From: Calliopsis andreniformis
Taxonomy: Eukaryota; Arthropoda; Insecta; Hymenoptera; Andrenidae
Assembly (NCBI RefSeq): GCF_051401765.1
Contig: NW_027480438.1
Location: 7,812,001-7,876,000, forward strand
Direction: 5' to 3'
Length of the DNA stretch: 64,000 nt
A program made the translations under genes and the position numbers. The notes below the pieces were generated by a model. That model made no database searches. It had not been told where the DNA came from and saw only the letters and a list, made by a program, of their open reading frames with translations. This document shows, piece by piece, positions 52,230-63,666 of the stretch (position 1 is the stretch's first letter; the number at the start of each line of letters is the position of its first letter).

Positions 52230-55200
52230 CTCAATCCTCAATCCTCAATGTTCAATCCTCAATACCCAATCATCAATCTTCAATCCTCAATCCTCAATCC
52301 TCAATCCTCAATCCTCAATCCTCAATCCTCAATCCTCAGTCCTCAAACCACAATCCTGAATCCTCAATCCTGAAGCCTCAACCTCCAGCACTCAGTGCTC
52401 AACAATAAGTTGTCGATCCTCAATCCTCAATAGAATATCCTCACTTCAGAGCTTTCAATACGCAATGCTCAACCTGCAATCTTCAAATCTCTATCCACAA
52501 ACATCAATTCTCATCACTCAACCCTCAACACTCAGTCCCCAATCCTCAATCTTCAATCCTCAATCCTCAATCCTCAATCCTCAATCCTCAATCTTCAATC
52601 CTCAATACTCAATCTTCAATCCTCAATCCTGGATCCTCAATCCTCAATCTTCATACCTCAATCCTCAATACTCAATCCTCAATCCTCATTCTTCAATCCT
52701 CAATACCCAATCCTCAATCTTCAATCCTCAATCCTCAATCCTCAATTCTCAGCCCTCAATCCTAAGTCCTCAGACCTCAAACCTCAATCCTCAACCCTCA
52801 GCCCTCATCGTCAATCCTCAATCCTCAATCCTCAATCCTCAGTCCTCAATCTTCAATCCTCAATACTCAATCTTCAATCCTCAATCCTCAATCTTCAATC
52901 CTCAATACTCAGTCATCAATCCTCAATCCTCAATCCTCAATCCTCATTCTTCAATCCTCAATCCTCAATCCTCAGACCTCAAACCTCAATCCCGAATCCT
53001 CAATCCTGAACTCTCAATCTTCAGCCCGCAGTCCTCAACAATCAATTGTCAATCCCCAATCCTCAACAGAATATCCTCAATTCACAGTTTTCAATACTCA
53101 ATCCCCATTCTTCAATCTTCAAATCTCAATCCACGATAATCAATCCCCATCACTCAACCCTCAATACTCAGACCTCAATCTTCAATCCTCAATCCTCAAT
53201 CCTCAATCTTCAATCCTCAATACCCAATCTTCAATCCTCAATCCTCAATTCTCAATCCTCAATACTCAAACCTCAATCGTCAATCCTCAATCCCCAATCC
53301 TCAATCTTCAATCCTCAACCCTCAATTCTCAATCCTCAATCCTCAACTTTCAATCCTCAATACTCAATCTTCAATCCTCAATCCTCAATCTTCAATCCTC
53401 AATCCTCAATCCTCAATACTCAATCTTCAATCGCCAATCCTCAGTCCTCAAGCCTCAATTCTGTATCGTCAATTTTCAATCCTCAATAATCAATCTACAA
53501 TCCTAGATCCTCAATCCCCAATCCTCAATCCTTAATCCTCAATCTTCAATCCTCAATGCTCAATCCTCAATCGTCAATCTTCAATCCTCAATACTCAATC
53601 TTCAATACTCAATCCTCAATGCTCAATCCTCAATCCTCATTCTTCAATCCTCAATACCCAATCCTCAATCTTCTATCCTCAATCCTCAATCCTCAATTCT
53701 CAATCCCCAATCCTCAGTCCTCAGTCCTCAAACCACAATCCTCAACCCTCAGCCCTCATCGACAATCCTCAATCCTCAATCCTCAATCCTCAATGTTCAA
53801 TCCTCAATACTCAGTCTTCCACCCTCAATACTCAATCATCAATCCTCAATCCTCAATCCTCAATCGTCGATCCTCAATCCTCAATCTTCAAACCTCAATG
53901 CTCAATCCTCAATCGTCAATCTTCAATCCTCAATACTCAATCTTAAGTATTCAATCCTCCATGCTCAATCCTCAATCCTCATTCTTCGATCCTCAATACC
54001 CAATCCTCAATCTTCAATCCTCAATCCTCAATCCTCAATCCTCAATCCTCAATCCTCGATCCTCAATCTTCAATCCTTAGTCCCAAATCCTCAGTCTTCA
54101 ATCCTCAATCCTCAACCATCAATCTTCAATCCTCAATACTCAATCTTCAATCCTTAATCCTCAATCCTCAATCCTCAATCCTCAATCCTCAATCCTCAAT
54201 CCTCAATCCTCAGTCCTCAAACCACAATCCTGAATCCTCAATCCTGAAGCCTCAACCTCCAGCACTCAGTGCTCAACAATTAGTTGTCGATCCTCAATCC
54301 TCGATAGAATATCCTCACTTCAGAGCTTTCAATACGCAATGCTCAATCTGCAATCTTCAAATCTCTATCCACAAACATCAATTCTCATCACTCAACCCTC
54401 AACACTCAGTCCCCAATCCTCAATCTTCAATCCTCAATTCTCAATCCTCAATCCTCAATCCTCAATCTTCAATCCTCAATACACAATCTTCAATCCTCAA
54501 TCCTGGATCCTCAATCCTCAATCTTCATACCTCAATCCTCAATACTCAATCCTCAATCCTCAATCCTCAATCCTCAACCTTCAATCCTCAATACTCAATC
54601 TTCAATCCTCAATCCTCAATCCGCAATCCTCAATCCTCATTCTTCAATCCTCAATACCCAATCCTCAATCTTCAATCCTCAATCCTCAATCCTCAGTTCT
54701 CAATCCTCAATACCCAATCATCAATCTTCAATCCTCAATCCTCAATCCTCAATCCTCAATCCTCAGACCTCAAACATCAATACTCAGCCCTCTGTCCACG
54801 TCCTCAATCCACAACACTCAATCCTCAATCCTCAATCTTCAATCATCAATATTCAATCTTCAATCCTCAATCCTCAATCCTCAATCCTCAATCCTTAATC
54901 CTCAATCCTCAATGTTCAATCCTCATTACCCAATCATCAATCTTCAATCCTCAATCCTCAATCCTCAATCCTCAATCCTCAATCCTCGAGCCTCAATCCT
55001 CAATCCTCAGTCCTCAAACCACAATCCTGAATCCTCAATGCTGAATCCTCAACCTCCAGCACTCAGTGCTCAACAATAAGTTGTCGATCCTCAATCCTCA
55101 ATAGAATATCCTCACTTCAGAGCTTTCAATACGAAATGCTCAATCTGCAATCTTCAAATCTCTATCCACAAACATCAATTCTCATCACTCAACCCTCAAC

Positions 55201-57021
55201 ACTCAGTCCCCAATCCTCAATCTTCAATCCTCAATCCTCAATACTCAATCTTCTATCGTCAGTCCTCAGTCCTCAAACCTCAATTCCGAATCCTCAATCC
55301 TCAATCCTCAATAATCAATCTCCAATCCTAGATCCTCAATCCCCAAACCTTAATCCTTAATCCTCAATCTTCAATCCTCAATACCCAGTCCTCAATCTTC
55401 AATCCTCAATACTCAATCTTCAATCCTCAATCCTCAATCCTCAATCCTCAATCCTAGATCCTCAATCCTCAATCTTCAATCCTCAATACTCAATCTTCAA
55501 TCCTCAATCCTCAATCTTCAATCCTCAATCCTCACTCTTCAATCCTCAATACCCAATCCTCAATCTTCTATCCTGAATCCTCAATCCTCAACTCTCAACC
55601 CTCAATCCTCAGTCCTCAGTCCTGAAACCTCAATCCCCAACCCTCAGCCCTCATCCTCAATCCTCAGTCCTCATTCCTCAATCCTCAGTCTTCAATCCTC
55701 AATACTCAATCTTCAATCCTCACTCCTCAATCCTCAATCCTCAATCCTCAATCCTCAATCCTCAATCATCAATCCTCAATCTTCAATCCTCAATCCTCAA
55801 ACCTCAATCCTCAATCCTCAATCCTCAATCCTCACTCTTCAATCCTCAAGACTCAATCTTCAATCCTCAATACTCAATCTTCAATCCTCAATACTCAATC
55901 ATCAATCCTCAACACTCAATCCTCAATAATCAATCCTCAATCCTCAATCTTCAATCCTCAATGCTCAATCCTCAAACGTCAATCTTCAATCCTCAATACT
56001 CAATCTTCAATACTCAATCCTCAATGCTCAATCCTCAATCCTCATTCTTCAATCCTCAATACCCAATCCTCAATCTTCTATCCTCAATCCTCAATCCTCA
56101 ATTCTCAATCACCAATCCTCAGTCCTCAGTCCTCAAACCACATTCCTCAACCCTCAGCTCTCATCGACAATCCTCAATCCTCAATCCTCAATCCTCAATG
56201 TTCAATCCTCAATACTCAGTCTTCAACCCTCAATACTCAATCATCAATCCTCAATCCTCAATCCTCAATCGTCGATCCTCAATCCTCAATCTTCAAACCT
56301 CAATGCTCAATCCTCAATCGTCAATCTTCAATCCTCAATACTCAATCTTAAATATTCAATCCTCCATGCTCAATCCTCAATCCTCATTCTTCGATCCTCA
56401 ATACCCAATCCTCAATCTTCAATCCTCAATCCTCAATCCTCAATCCTCAATCCTCAATCCTCGATCCTCAAACTTCAATCCTTAGTCCCAAATCCTCAGT
56501 CTTCAATCCTCAATCCTCAACCATCAATCTTCAATCCTCAATACTCAATCTTCAATCCTCAATCCTCAATCCTCAATCCTCAATCCTCAATACTTATTTT
56601 TCAATCCTCAATACCCAATCATCAATCTTCAATCCTCAATCCTCAATCCTTAATCCTCAATTCTCAATCCTCAATCCTCAGACCTCAAACATCAATACTC
56701 AATCCTCAGTTCTCGTCCTCAATCCACAACCCTCAATCCTCAACCCTCAACCATCAATTCTCAATACTCAACCATCTATCCTCAATTCTCAATACTGAAT
56801 AGAATATCCTGAGTTCTCACGGTACAATACTCAATCCACAATATTCAATAATCAAGCCTCAATCCTCAAACATCTATTCTCAACACTCAGTCCCCAACAC
56901 TCAGTCCTCTCTCTTCAATCCTCCATCCTCAACCCTCAATCCTCAAGCGTCAATCCTCAATCCTCAATTCTCAATCCTCAATCCTCAGTCCTCAGTCCTC
57001 AAACCTCAATCCTCAACCCTC
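52230..57021 (+). repeat. 4.8-kb block, distant copy
   Basis: Copy of 20660-25421: B2 52432, B1 53068 (CAACAGAATATCC form), B2 54306, B2 55103 and A 56801. Its left 0.67 kb is also the right end of the expanded 11.2-kb duplication, so the two copy families overlap here. It diverges near 57021, where CAGCCCTCATCG replaces CAATGTTC. Confidence 0.88.
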
Positions 57022-59320
57022 AGCCCTCATCGTCAATCCTCAATCCTCAATCCTCAATCCTCAATCCTCAATCTTCAATCCTCAATACTCAATCTTCAAT
57101 CCTCAAACCTCAATCTTCAATCCTCAATACTCAGTCTTCAATCCTCAATCCTCAATCCTCAATCCTCATTCTTCAATCCTCAATCCTCAGTCCTCAGACC
57201 TCAAACATCAATACTCAACCCTCAGTCCTCGTCCTCAATCCACAACCCTCAATCCTCAACCCTGAACCATCAATCCTCAATACTCAACGATCTATCCTCA
57301 ATTCTCAATACTCAATAGAATATCCTGAATTCTCACGGTTCAATACTCAATCCACAATATTCAATAATCGAACCTCAATCCTCAAACATCTATTCTCAAC
57401 ACTCAATCCCCAACACTCAGTCCTATCTCTTCAATCCTCCATCCTCAACCCTCAATCCTCAAGCGTCAATCCTCAACGCTCAACCCTCAACCCTCAATCC
57501 TCAATCCTCAATCCTCAACCTTCAATCCTCAATACTCAATCTTCAATCCTCAACACTCAATCTTCAATCTTCAATCCTCGATCCTCAATCCTCAATCCTC
57601 AACCCTCAATCCTCAATCCTCAATCTTCAATCCACAATAGTCAATCCTCAATTCTCAATCCTCAATCCTCAGTCCTCAGTCCTCGTTCTCAATCCACAAC
57701 ACTCAATCCTCAATCCTCAATCCTCGATCCTCAATCTTCAATCCTTAGTCCCAAATCCTCAGTCTTCAATCCTCAATCCTCAACCATCAATCTTCAATCC
57801 TCAATACTCAATCTTCAATCCTCAATCCTCAATCCTCAATCCTCAATCCTCAATCCTCAATCCTCAATCCTCAATCCTCAATCCTCAGTCCTCAAACCAC
57901 AATCCTGAATCCTCAATCCTGAAGCCTCAACCTCCAGCACTCAGTGCTCAACAATTAGTTGTCGATGCTCAATCCTCGATAGAATATCCTCACTTCAGAG
58001 ATTTCAATACGCAATGCTCAATCTGCAATCTTCAAATCTCTATCCACAAACATCAATTCTCATCACTCAACCCTCAACACTCAGTCCCCAGTCCTCAATC
58101 TTCAATCCTCAATCCTCAATCCTCAATACTCAATCTTCTATCGTCAATCCTCAGTCCTCAAACCTCAATTCCGAATCCTCAATCTTCAATCCTCAATAAT
58201 CAATCTCCAATCCTAGATCCTCAATCCCCAATCCTCAATCCTTAATCCTCAATCTTCAATCCTCAATCCCCAGTCCTCAATCTTCAATCCTCAATGCTCC
58301 ATCCCCAATCCTCAATCCTCAATCCTCAGTCCTCAATCCTCAATCCTCAATCCTCGATACTCAATCTTCAATCGTCAATCCTCAGTCCTCAAACCTCAAT
58401 TCTGAATCCTAAATCTTCAATCCTCAATAATCAATCTCCGATCCTAGATCCTCAATCCCCAATCCTTAATCCTTAATCCTCAATCTTCAATCCTCAATAC
58501 CCAGTCCTCAATCTTCAATCCTGAATACTCAATCTTCAATCCTCAATCCTCAATCCTCAATCCTCAATCCTCGATCCTCAATCCTCAATCTTCAATCCTC
58601 AATACTCAATCTTCAATCCTCAATCCTCAATCCTCAATCCTCAATCCTCACTCTTCAATCCTCAATACCCAATCCTCAATCTTCTATCCTGAATCTTCAA
58701 TCCTCAACTCTCAACCCTCAATCCTCAGTCCTCAGTCCTCAAACCTCAATCCCCAACCCTCAGCCCTCATCCTCAATCCTCAGTCCTCATTCCTCAATCC
58801 TCAGTCTTCAATCCTCAATACTCAATCTTCAATCCTCAGTCCTCAATCCTCAATCCTCAATCCTCAATCCTCAATCCTCAATCATCAATCCTCAATCTTC
58901 AATCCTCAATCCTCAAACCTCAATCCTCAATCCTCAATCCTCAATCCTCACTCTTCAATCCTCAAGACTCAATCTTCAATCCTCAATACTCAATCTTCAA
59001 TCCTCAATACTCAATCATCAATCCTCAACACTCAATCCTCAATAATCAATCCTCAATCCTCAATCTTCAATCCTCAATGCTCAATCCTCAATCGTCAATC
59101 TTCAATCCTCAATACTCAATCTTCAATACTCAATCCTCAATGCTCAATCCTCAATCCTCATTCTTCAATCCTCAATACTCAATCTTAAATATTCAATCCT
59201 CCATGCTCAATCCTCAATCCTCATTCTTCGATCCTCAATACCCAATCCTCAATCTTCAATCCTCAATCCTCAATCCTCAATCCTCAATCCTCAATCCTCA
59301 ATCCTCAGACCTCAAACCAC
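57022..59320 (+). repeat. Mosaic segment
   Basis: Joined pieces: 57.18-57.42 kb matches 17.37-17.60 kb; 57.52-57.69 kb matches 17.6-17.77 kb; a B2 at 57981; 58.62-59.17 kb matches 23.9-24.46 kb. Near 59175 the sequence then skips to the equivalent of 24.74 kb (CTTAAATATTC), so about 270 bp present in the other copy is missing. Confidence 0.78.
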
Positions 59321-59820
59321 AATCCTGAATGCTCAATCCTGAATCCTCAACCTCCAGCACTCAGTGCTCAACAATAAGTTGTCGATCCTCAATCCTCAAT
59401 AGAATATCCTCACTTCAGAGATTTCAATGCGCAATGCTCAATCTGCAATCTTCAAATCTCTATCCACAAACATCAATTCACATCACTCAACCCTCAACAC
59501 TCAGTCCCCAATCCTCAATCTTCAATCCTCAATCCTCAATCCTCAAGCCTCAATCCTCAATTCTCAATCTTCAATCCTCAATACTCAATCTTCAACCCTC
59601 AATCCTGGATCCTCAATCCTCAATCTTCACACCTCAATCCTCAATCCTCAATCCTCATCCTCATTCTTCAATCCTCAATACCCAATCCTCAATCCTCAAT
59701 CCTCAATCTTCAATCCTCAATTCTCTATCCTCAATCCTCAGTCCTCAGTCCTCAAACCTCTATCCTCAACCCTCAGCCCTCACCGTCGATCCTCAATCCT
59801 CAATCCTCAATCCTCAATCC
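59321..59820 (+). repeat. B2 segment of the 28.9 or 40.1-kb type
   Basis: B2 at 59401 with AGAGATTTCAATGC. It is followed by a GGATCC tract and by CACCGTCGATCC, resembling CATCGTCGATAC in the 29.2, 31.3, 40.4 and 42.9-kb copies. Confidence 0.75.
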
Positions 59821-61645
59821 TCAATCTTCAATCCTCAATACTCAATCTTCAATCCTCAATCCTCAATCTTCAATCCTCAATACTCAGTCTTCAATCCTCA
59901 ATCCTCAATCCTCAATCCTCATTCTTCAATCCTCAATCCTCAATCCTCAGACCTCAAACATCAATACTCAACCCTCAGTCCTCGTCCTCAATCCACAACC
60001 CTCAATCCTCAACCCTGAACCATCAATCCTCAATACTCAACCATCTATCCTCAATTCTCAATAGTCAATAGAATATCCTGAATTCTCACGGTTCAATACT
60101 CAATCCACAATATTCAATAATCGAACCTCAATCCTCAAACATCTATTCTCAACACTCAATCCTCAACACTCAGTCCTCTCTCTTCAATCCTCCATCCTCA
60201 ACCCTCAATACTCAAGCGTCAATCCTCAATCCTCAATCCTCAACCCTCAATCCTCAGTCCTGAAACCTCAATCCCGAATCCTCAATCCAGAATCCTCAAT
60301 CTTCAGCCCGCAGTCCTCAACAATCAATTGTCAATCCCCAATCCTCAATAGAATATCCTCAATTCACAGTTTTCAATACTCAATCCCCATTCTTCAATCT
60401 TCAAATCTCAATCCACGATAATCAATCCCCATCACTCAACCCTCAACACTCAGACCTCAATCTTCAATCCTCAATCCTCAATCCTCAATATTCAATCCTC
60501 AATACCCAATCTTCAATCCTCAATCCTCAATTCTCAATCCTCAATACTCAAACCTCAATCGTCAATCCTCAATCCCCAATCCTCAATCTTCAATCGTCAA
60601 CCCTCAATCCTGAATCCTCATTCCTCAACCTTCAATCCTCAATACTCAATCTTCAATCCTCGATCCTCAATCCTCAATCCTCAACCCTCAATCCTCAATC
60701 CTCAATCTTCAATCCTCAATAGTCAATTCTCAATTCTCATTCCTCAAACTTCAGTCCTCAGTCCTCGATCCTCAGACCTCAAACATCAATACTCAGCCCT
60801 CTGTCCTCGTCCTCAATCCATAACACTCAATCCTCAATCCTCAATCTTCAATCATCAATATTCAATCTTCAATCCTCAATCCTCAATCCTCAATCCTCAA
60901 TCCTCAATCCTCAATGTTCAATCCTCAATACCCAATCATCAATCTTCAATCCTCAATCCTCAATCCTCAATCCTCAATCCTCAATCCTCAATCCTCAATC
61001 CTCAATCCTCAGTCCTCAAACCACAAACCTGAATCCTCAATCCTGAAGCCTCAACCTCCAGCACTCAGTGCTCAACAATAAGTTGTCGATCCTCAATCCT
61101 CAATAGAATATCCTCACTTCAGAGCTTTCAATACGCAATGCTCAATCTGCAATCTTCAAATCTCTATCCACAAACATCAATTCTCATCACTCAACCCTCA
61201 GCACTCAGTCCCCAATCCTCAATCTTCAATCCTCAATCCTCAATCCTCAATCCTCAATCCTCAATCTTCAATCCTCAATACTCAATATTCAATCCTCAAT
61301 CCTGGATCCTCAATCCTCAATCTTCATACCTCAATCCTCAATACTCAATCCTCAATCCTCATTCTTCAATCCTCAATACCCAATCCTCAATCTTCAATCC
61401 TCAATCCTCAATCCTCAATTCTCAGCCCTCAATCCTAAGTCCTCAGTCCTCAAACCTCAATCCTCAACCCTCAGCCCTCATCGTCAATCCTCAATCCTCA
61501 ATCCTCAATCCTCAGTCCTCAATCTTCAATCCTCAATACTCAATCTTCAATCCTCAATCCTCAATCTTCAATCCTCAATACTCAGTCTTCAATCCTCAAT
61601 CCTCAATCCTCAATCCTCATTCTTCAATCCTCAATCCTCAATCCT
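59821..61645 (+). repeat. Copy of the 49.42-51.24 kb segment
   Basis: A (60070), B1 (60350) and B2 (61105) match 49671, 49951 and 50706 at offset 10399, and 36117, 36397 and 37152 in copy 1. It shares the rare units AATAGTCAATAG before the A module and CCAGAATCC. Confidence 0.86.
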
Positions 61646-62240
61646 CAGACCTCAAACCTCAATCCCGAATCCTCAATCCTGAGCTCTCAATCTTCAGCCC
61701 GCAGTCCTCAACAATCAATTGTCAATCTCCAATCCTCAATAGAATATCCTCAATTCACAGTTTTCAATACTCAATCCCCATTCTGCAATCTTCAAATCTC
61801 AATCCACGATAATCAATCCCCATCACTCAACCCTCAATACTCAGACCTCAATCTTCAATCCTCAATCCTCAATCCTCAATCTTCAATCCTCAATACCCAA
61901 TCTTCAATCCTCAATCCTCAATTCTCAATCCTCAATACTCAAACCTCAATCGTCAATCCTCAATCCCCAATCCTCAATCTTCAATCCTCAACCCTCAATT
62001 CTCAATCCTCAATCCTCAACTTTCAATCCTCAATACTCAATCTTCAATCCTCAATCCTCAATCTTCAATCCTCAATCCTCAATCCTCAATACTCAATCTT
62101 CAATCGCCAATCCTCAGTCCTCAAGCCTCAATTCTGTATCCTCAATCCTCAATCCTCAATAATCAATCTACAATCCTAGATCCTCAATCCCCAATCCTCA
62201 ATCCTTAATCCTCAATCTTCAATCCTCAATCCCCAGACCT
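61646..62240 (+). repeat. Copy of the 26.16-26.75 kb segment
   Basis: B1 at 61741 and the following units match 26253 onward at offset 35488. The switch from the 10399-offset family to this one happens near 61645 within shared B2-type sequence. Confidence 0.82.
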
Positions 62241-63666
62241 CAATCTTCAATCCTCAATGCTCCATCCTCAATCCTCAATCCTCGTTCCTCAATCCTCAAT
62301 CCTCAATCCTCAAGCCTCAATCCTAAACCGTCAGTCCTCAAACCTCAATCCCGAATCCTCAACCCTGAATCCCCAATCTTCAGCACTCAGTCCTCAAGAA
62401 TCAGTTGTCAATCGTCAATCCTCAATGGAATATCCTCAATTCGCAGTTTTCAATACTCAATACTAGATCTGCAATCTTCAAATGTCTACCCACAAACATC
62501 AATTCTCATCACCCAACCCTCAACGCTCAGTCCCCAATCCTCAATCTTCAATCCTCAATCCTCAATCCTCAATCCTCAATCCTCAATCTTCAATCCACAA
62601 TACTCAATCTTCAAACGTCAATCCTCAATCCTCAATCCTCAATCCTCGCTCTTCAATCCTCAATACCCAATCATCAATCTTCTGTCCTGAACCCTCAATC
62701 CTCAATTCTCAACCCTCAATCCTCAGTCCTCAGTCCTCAAACCTCAATCCCCAACCCTCAGCCCTCATCCTCAATCCTCAATCCTGAATCCTCAATCCTC
62801 AATGTTCAATCCTCAATACTCAGTCTTCGATCATCAATCCTCAATACTCAATCCTCAATCCTCAATCCTCAATCATCAATCCTCAATCCTCAATCATCAA
62901 CCTTCAATCCTCAATACTCAATCTTCAATCCTCAATACTCAATCCTCAATATTCAACACACAACCATCAACCATCAGTTCTCAATACTCAACCATCAATC
63001 CTCAATTCTCAATACTCAATAGAATATCCTGAATTCTCATGATTCAATACTCAATCCACAATATTCAATAATCAAATCTCGATCCTCAAACATCAATTCT
63101 CAACACTCAATCCTCAACACTCGGTCCTCTCTCTTCAATCCTCCATCCTCAATTCTCTATCCCCAAGCGTCAATCCTCAATCCTCAATACTCAACCCTCA
63201 ATCCTCAGTCCTCAAACCTCAATTCCGAATCCTCAATCCTGAATGCTCAATCTTCATCCCTCAGTCCGCAACAATCAATTGTCAATCCTCAATCCTCAAT
63301 AGGATATACTCAATTTACAGTTTTCAATACTGAATCCCCAATCTTCAATCTCCAAATCTCAATCCACAGACATCAATTCTCATCACTCAACCCTCAACAC
63401 TCAGTCCTCAATCTTCAATCCTCAATCCTCAATCCTCAATCTTCAATCCTCCATACTCAATCTTCAATCCTCAATCCTCAATCATCAATCCTCAATCCTC
63501 AATCCTCAGTCATCAATCCTCAATCTTCAATACTCAATCCTCAATCATCAATCCTCAATCCTCAATCCTCAATCCTCATTCCTCAAACCTCAATCCTCAA
63601 CCCTTAGTCCTCATCCTCAATTCTCAATTCTTAATCCTCAATCCTCAATCCTCAATCTTCAATCCT
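62241..63666 (+). repeat. Flank-type heptamers: B1, A, B1
   Basis: B1 variants at 62427 (anchor AATGGAATATCC) and 63301 (AGGATATAC), with A at 63021 (CTCATGATTC). The stretch 62.80-63.02 kb resembles 6.09-6.31 kb, including CAACACACAACC. 63.24-63.5 kb resembles 14.67-14.9 kb. This is more diverged than the core and returns to the type seen at 1-17 kb. Confidence 0.8.

Larger units (their letters stand above)
39336..52903 (+). repeat. 11.2-kb segmental duplication, copy 2 (13.6 kb, expanded)
   Basis: Direct repeat of 28130-39349. It is longer by 2348 bp: 420 bp inserted within about 41.42-42.04 kb, and one extra 1928-bp unit at 43.5-47.4 kb. The offsets add up exactly (11206 + 420 + 1928 = 13554). 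Most anchors and markers correspond one to one, including ACTTATTTTTC at 37844 and 51398. Confidence 0.9.
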
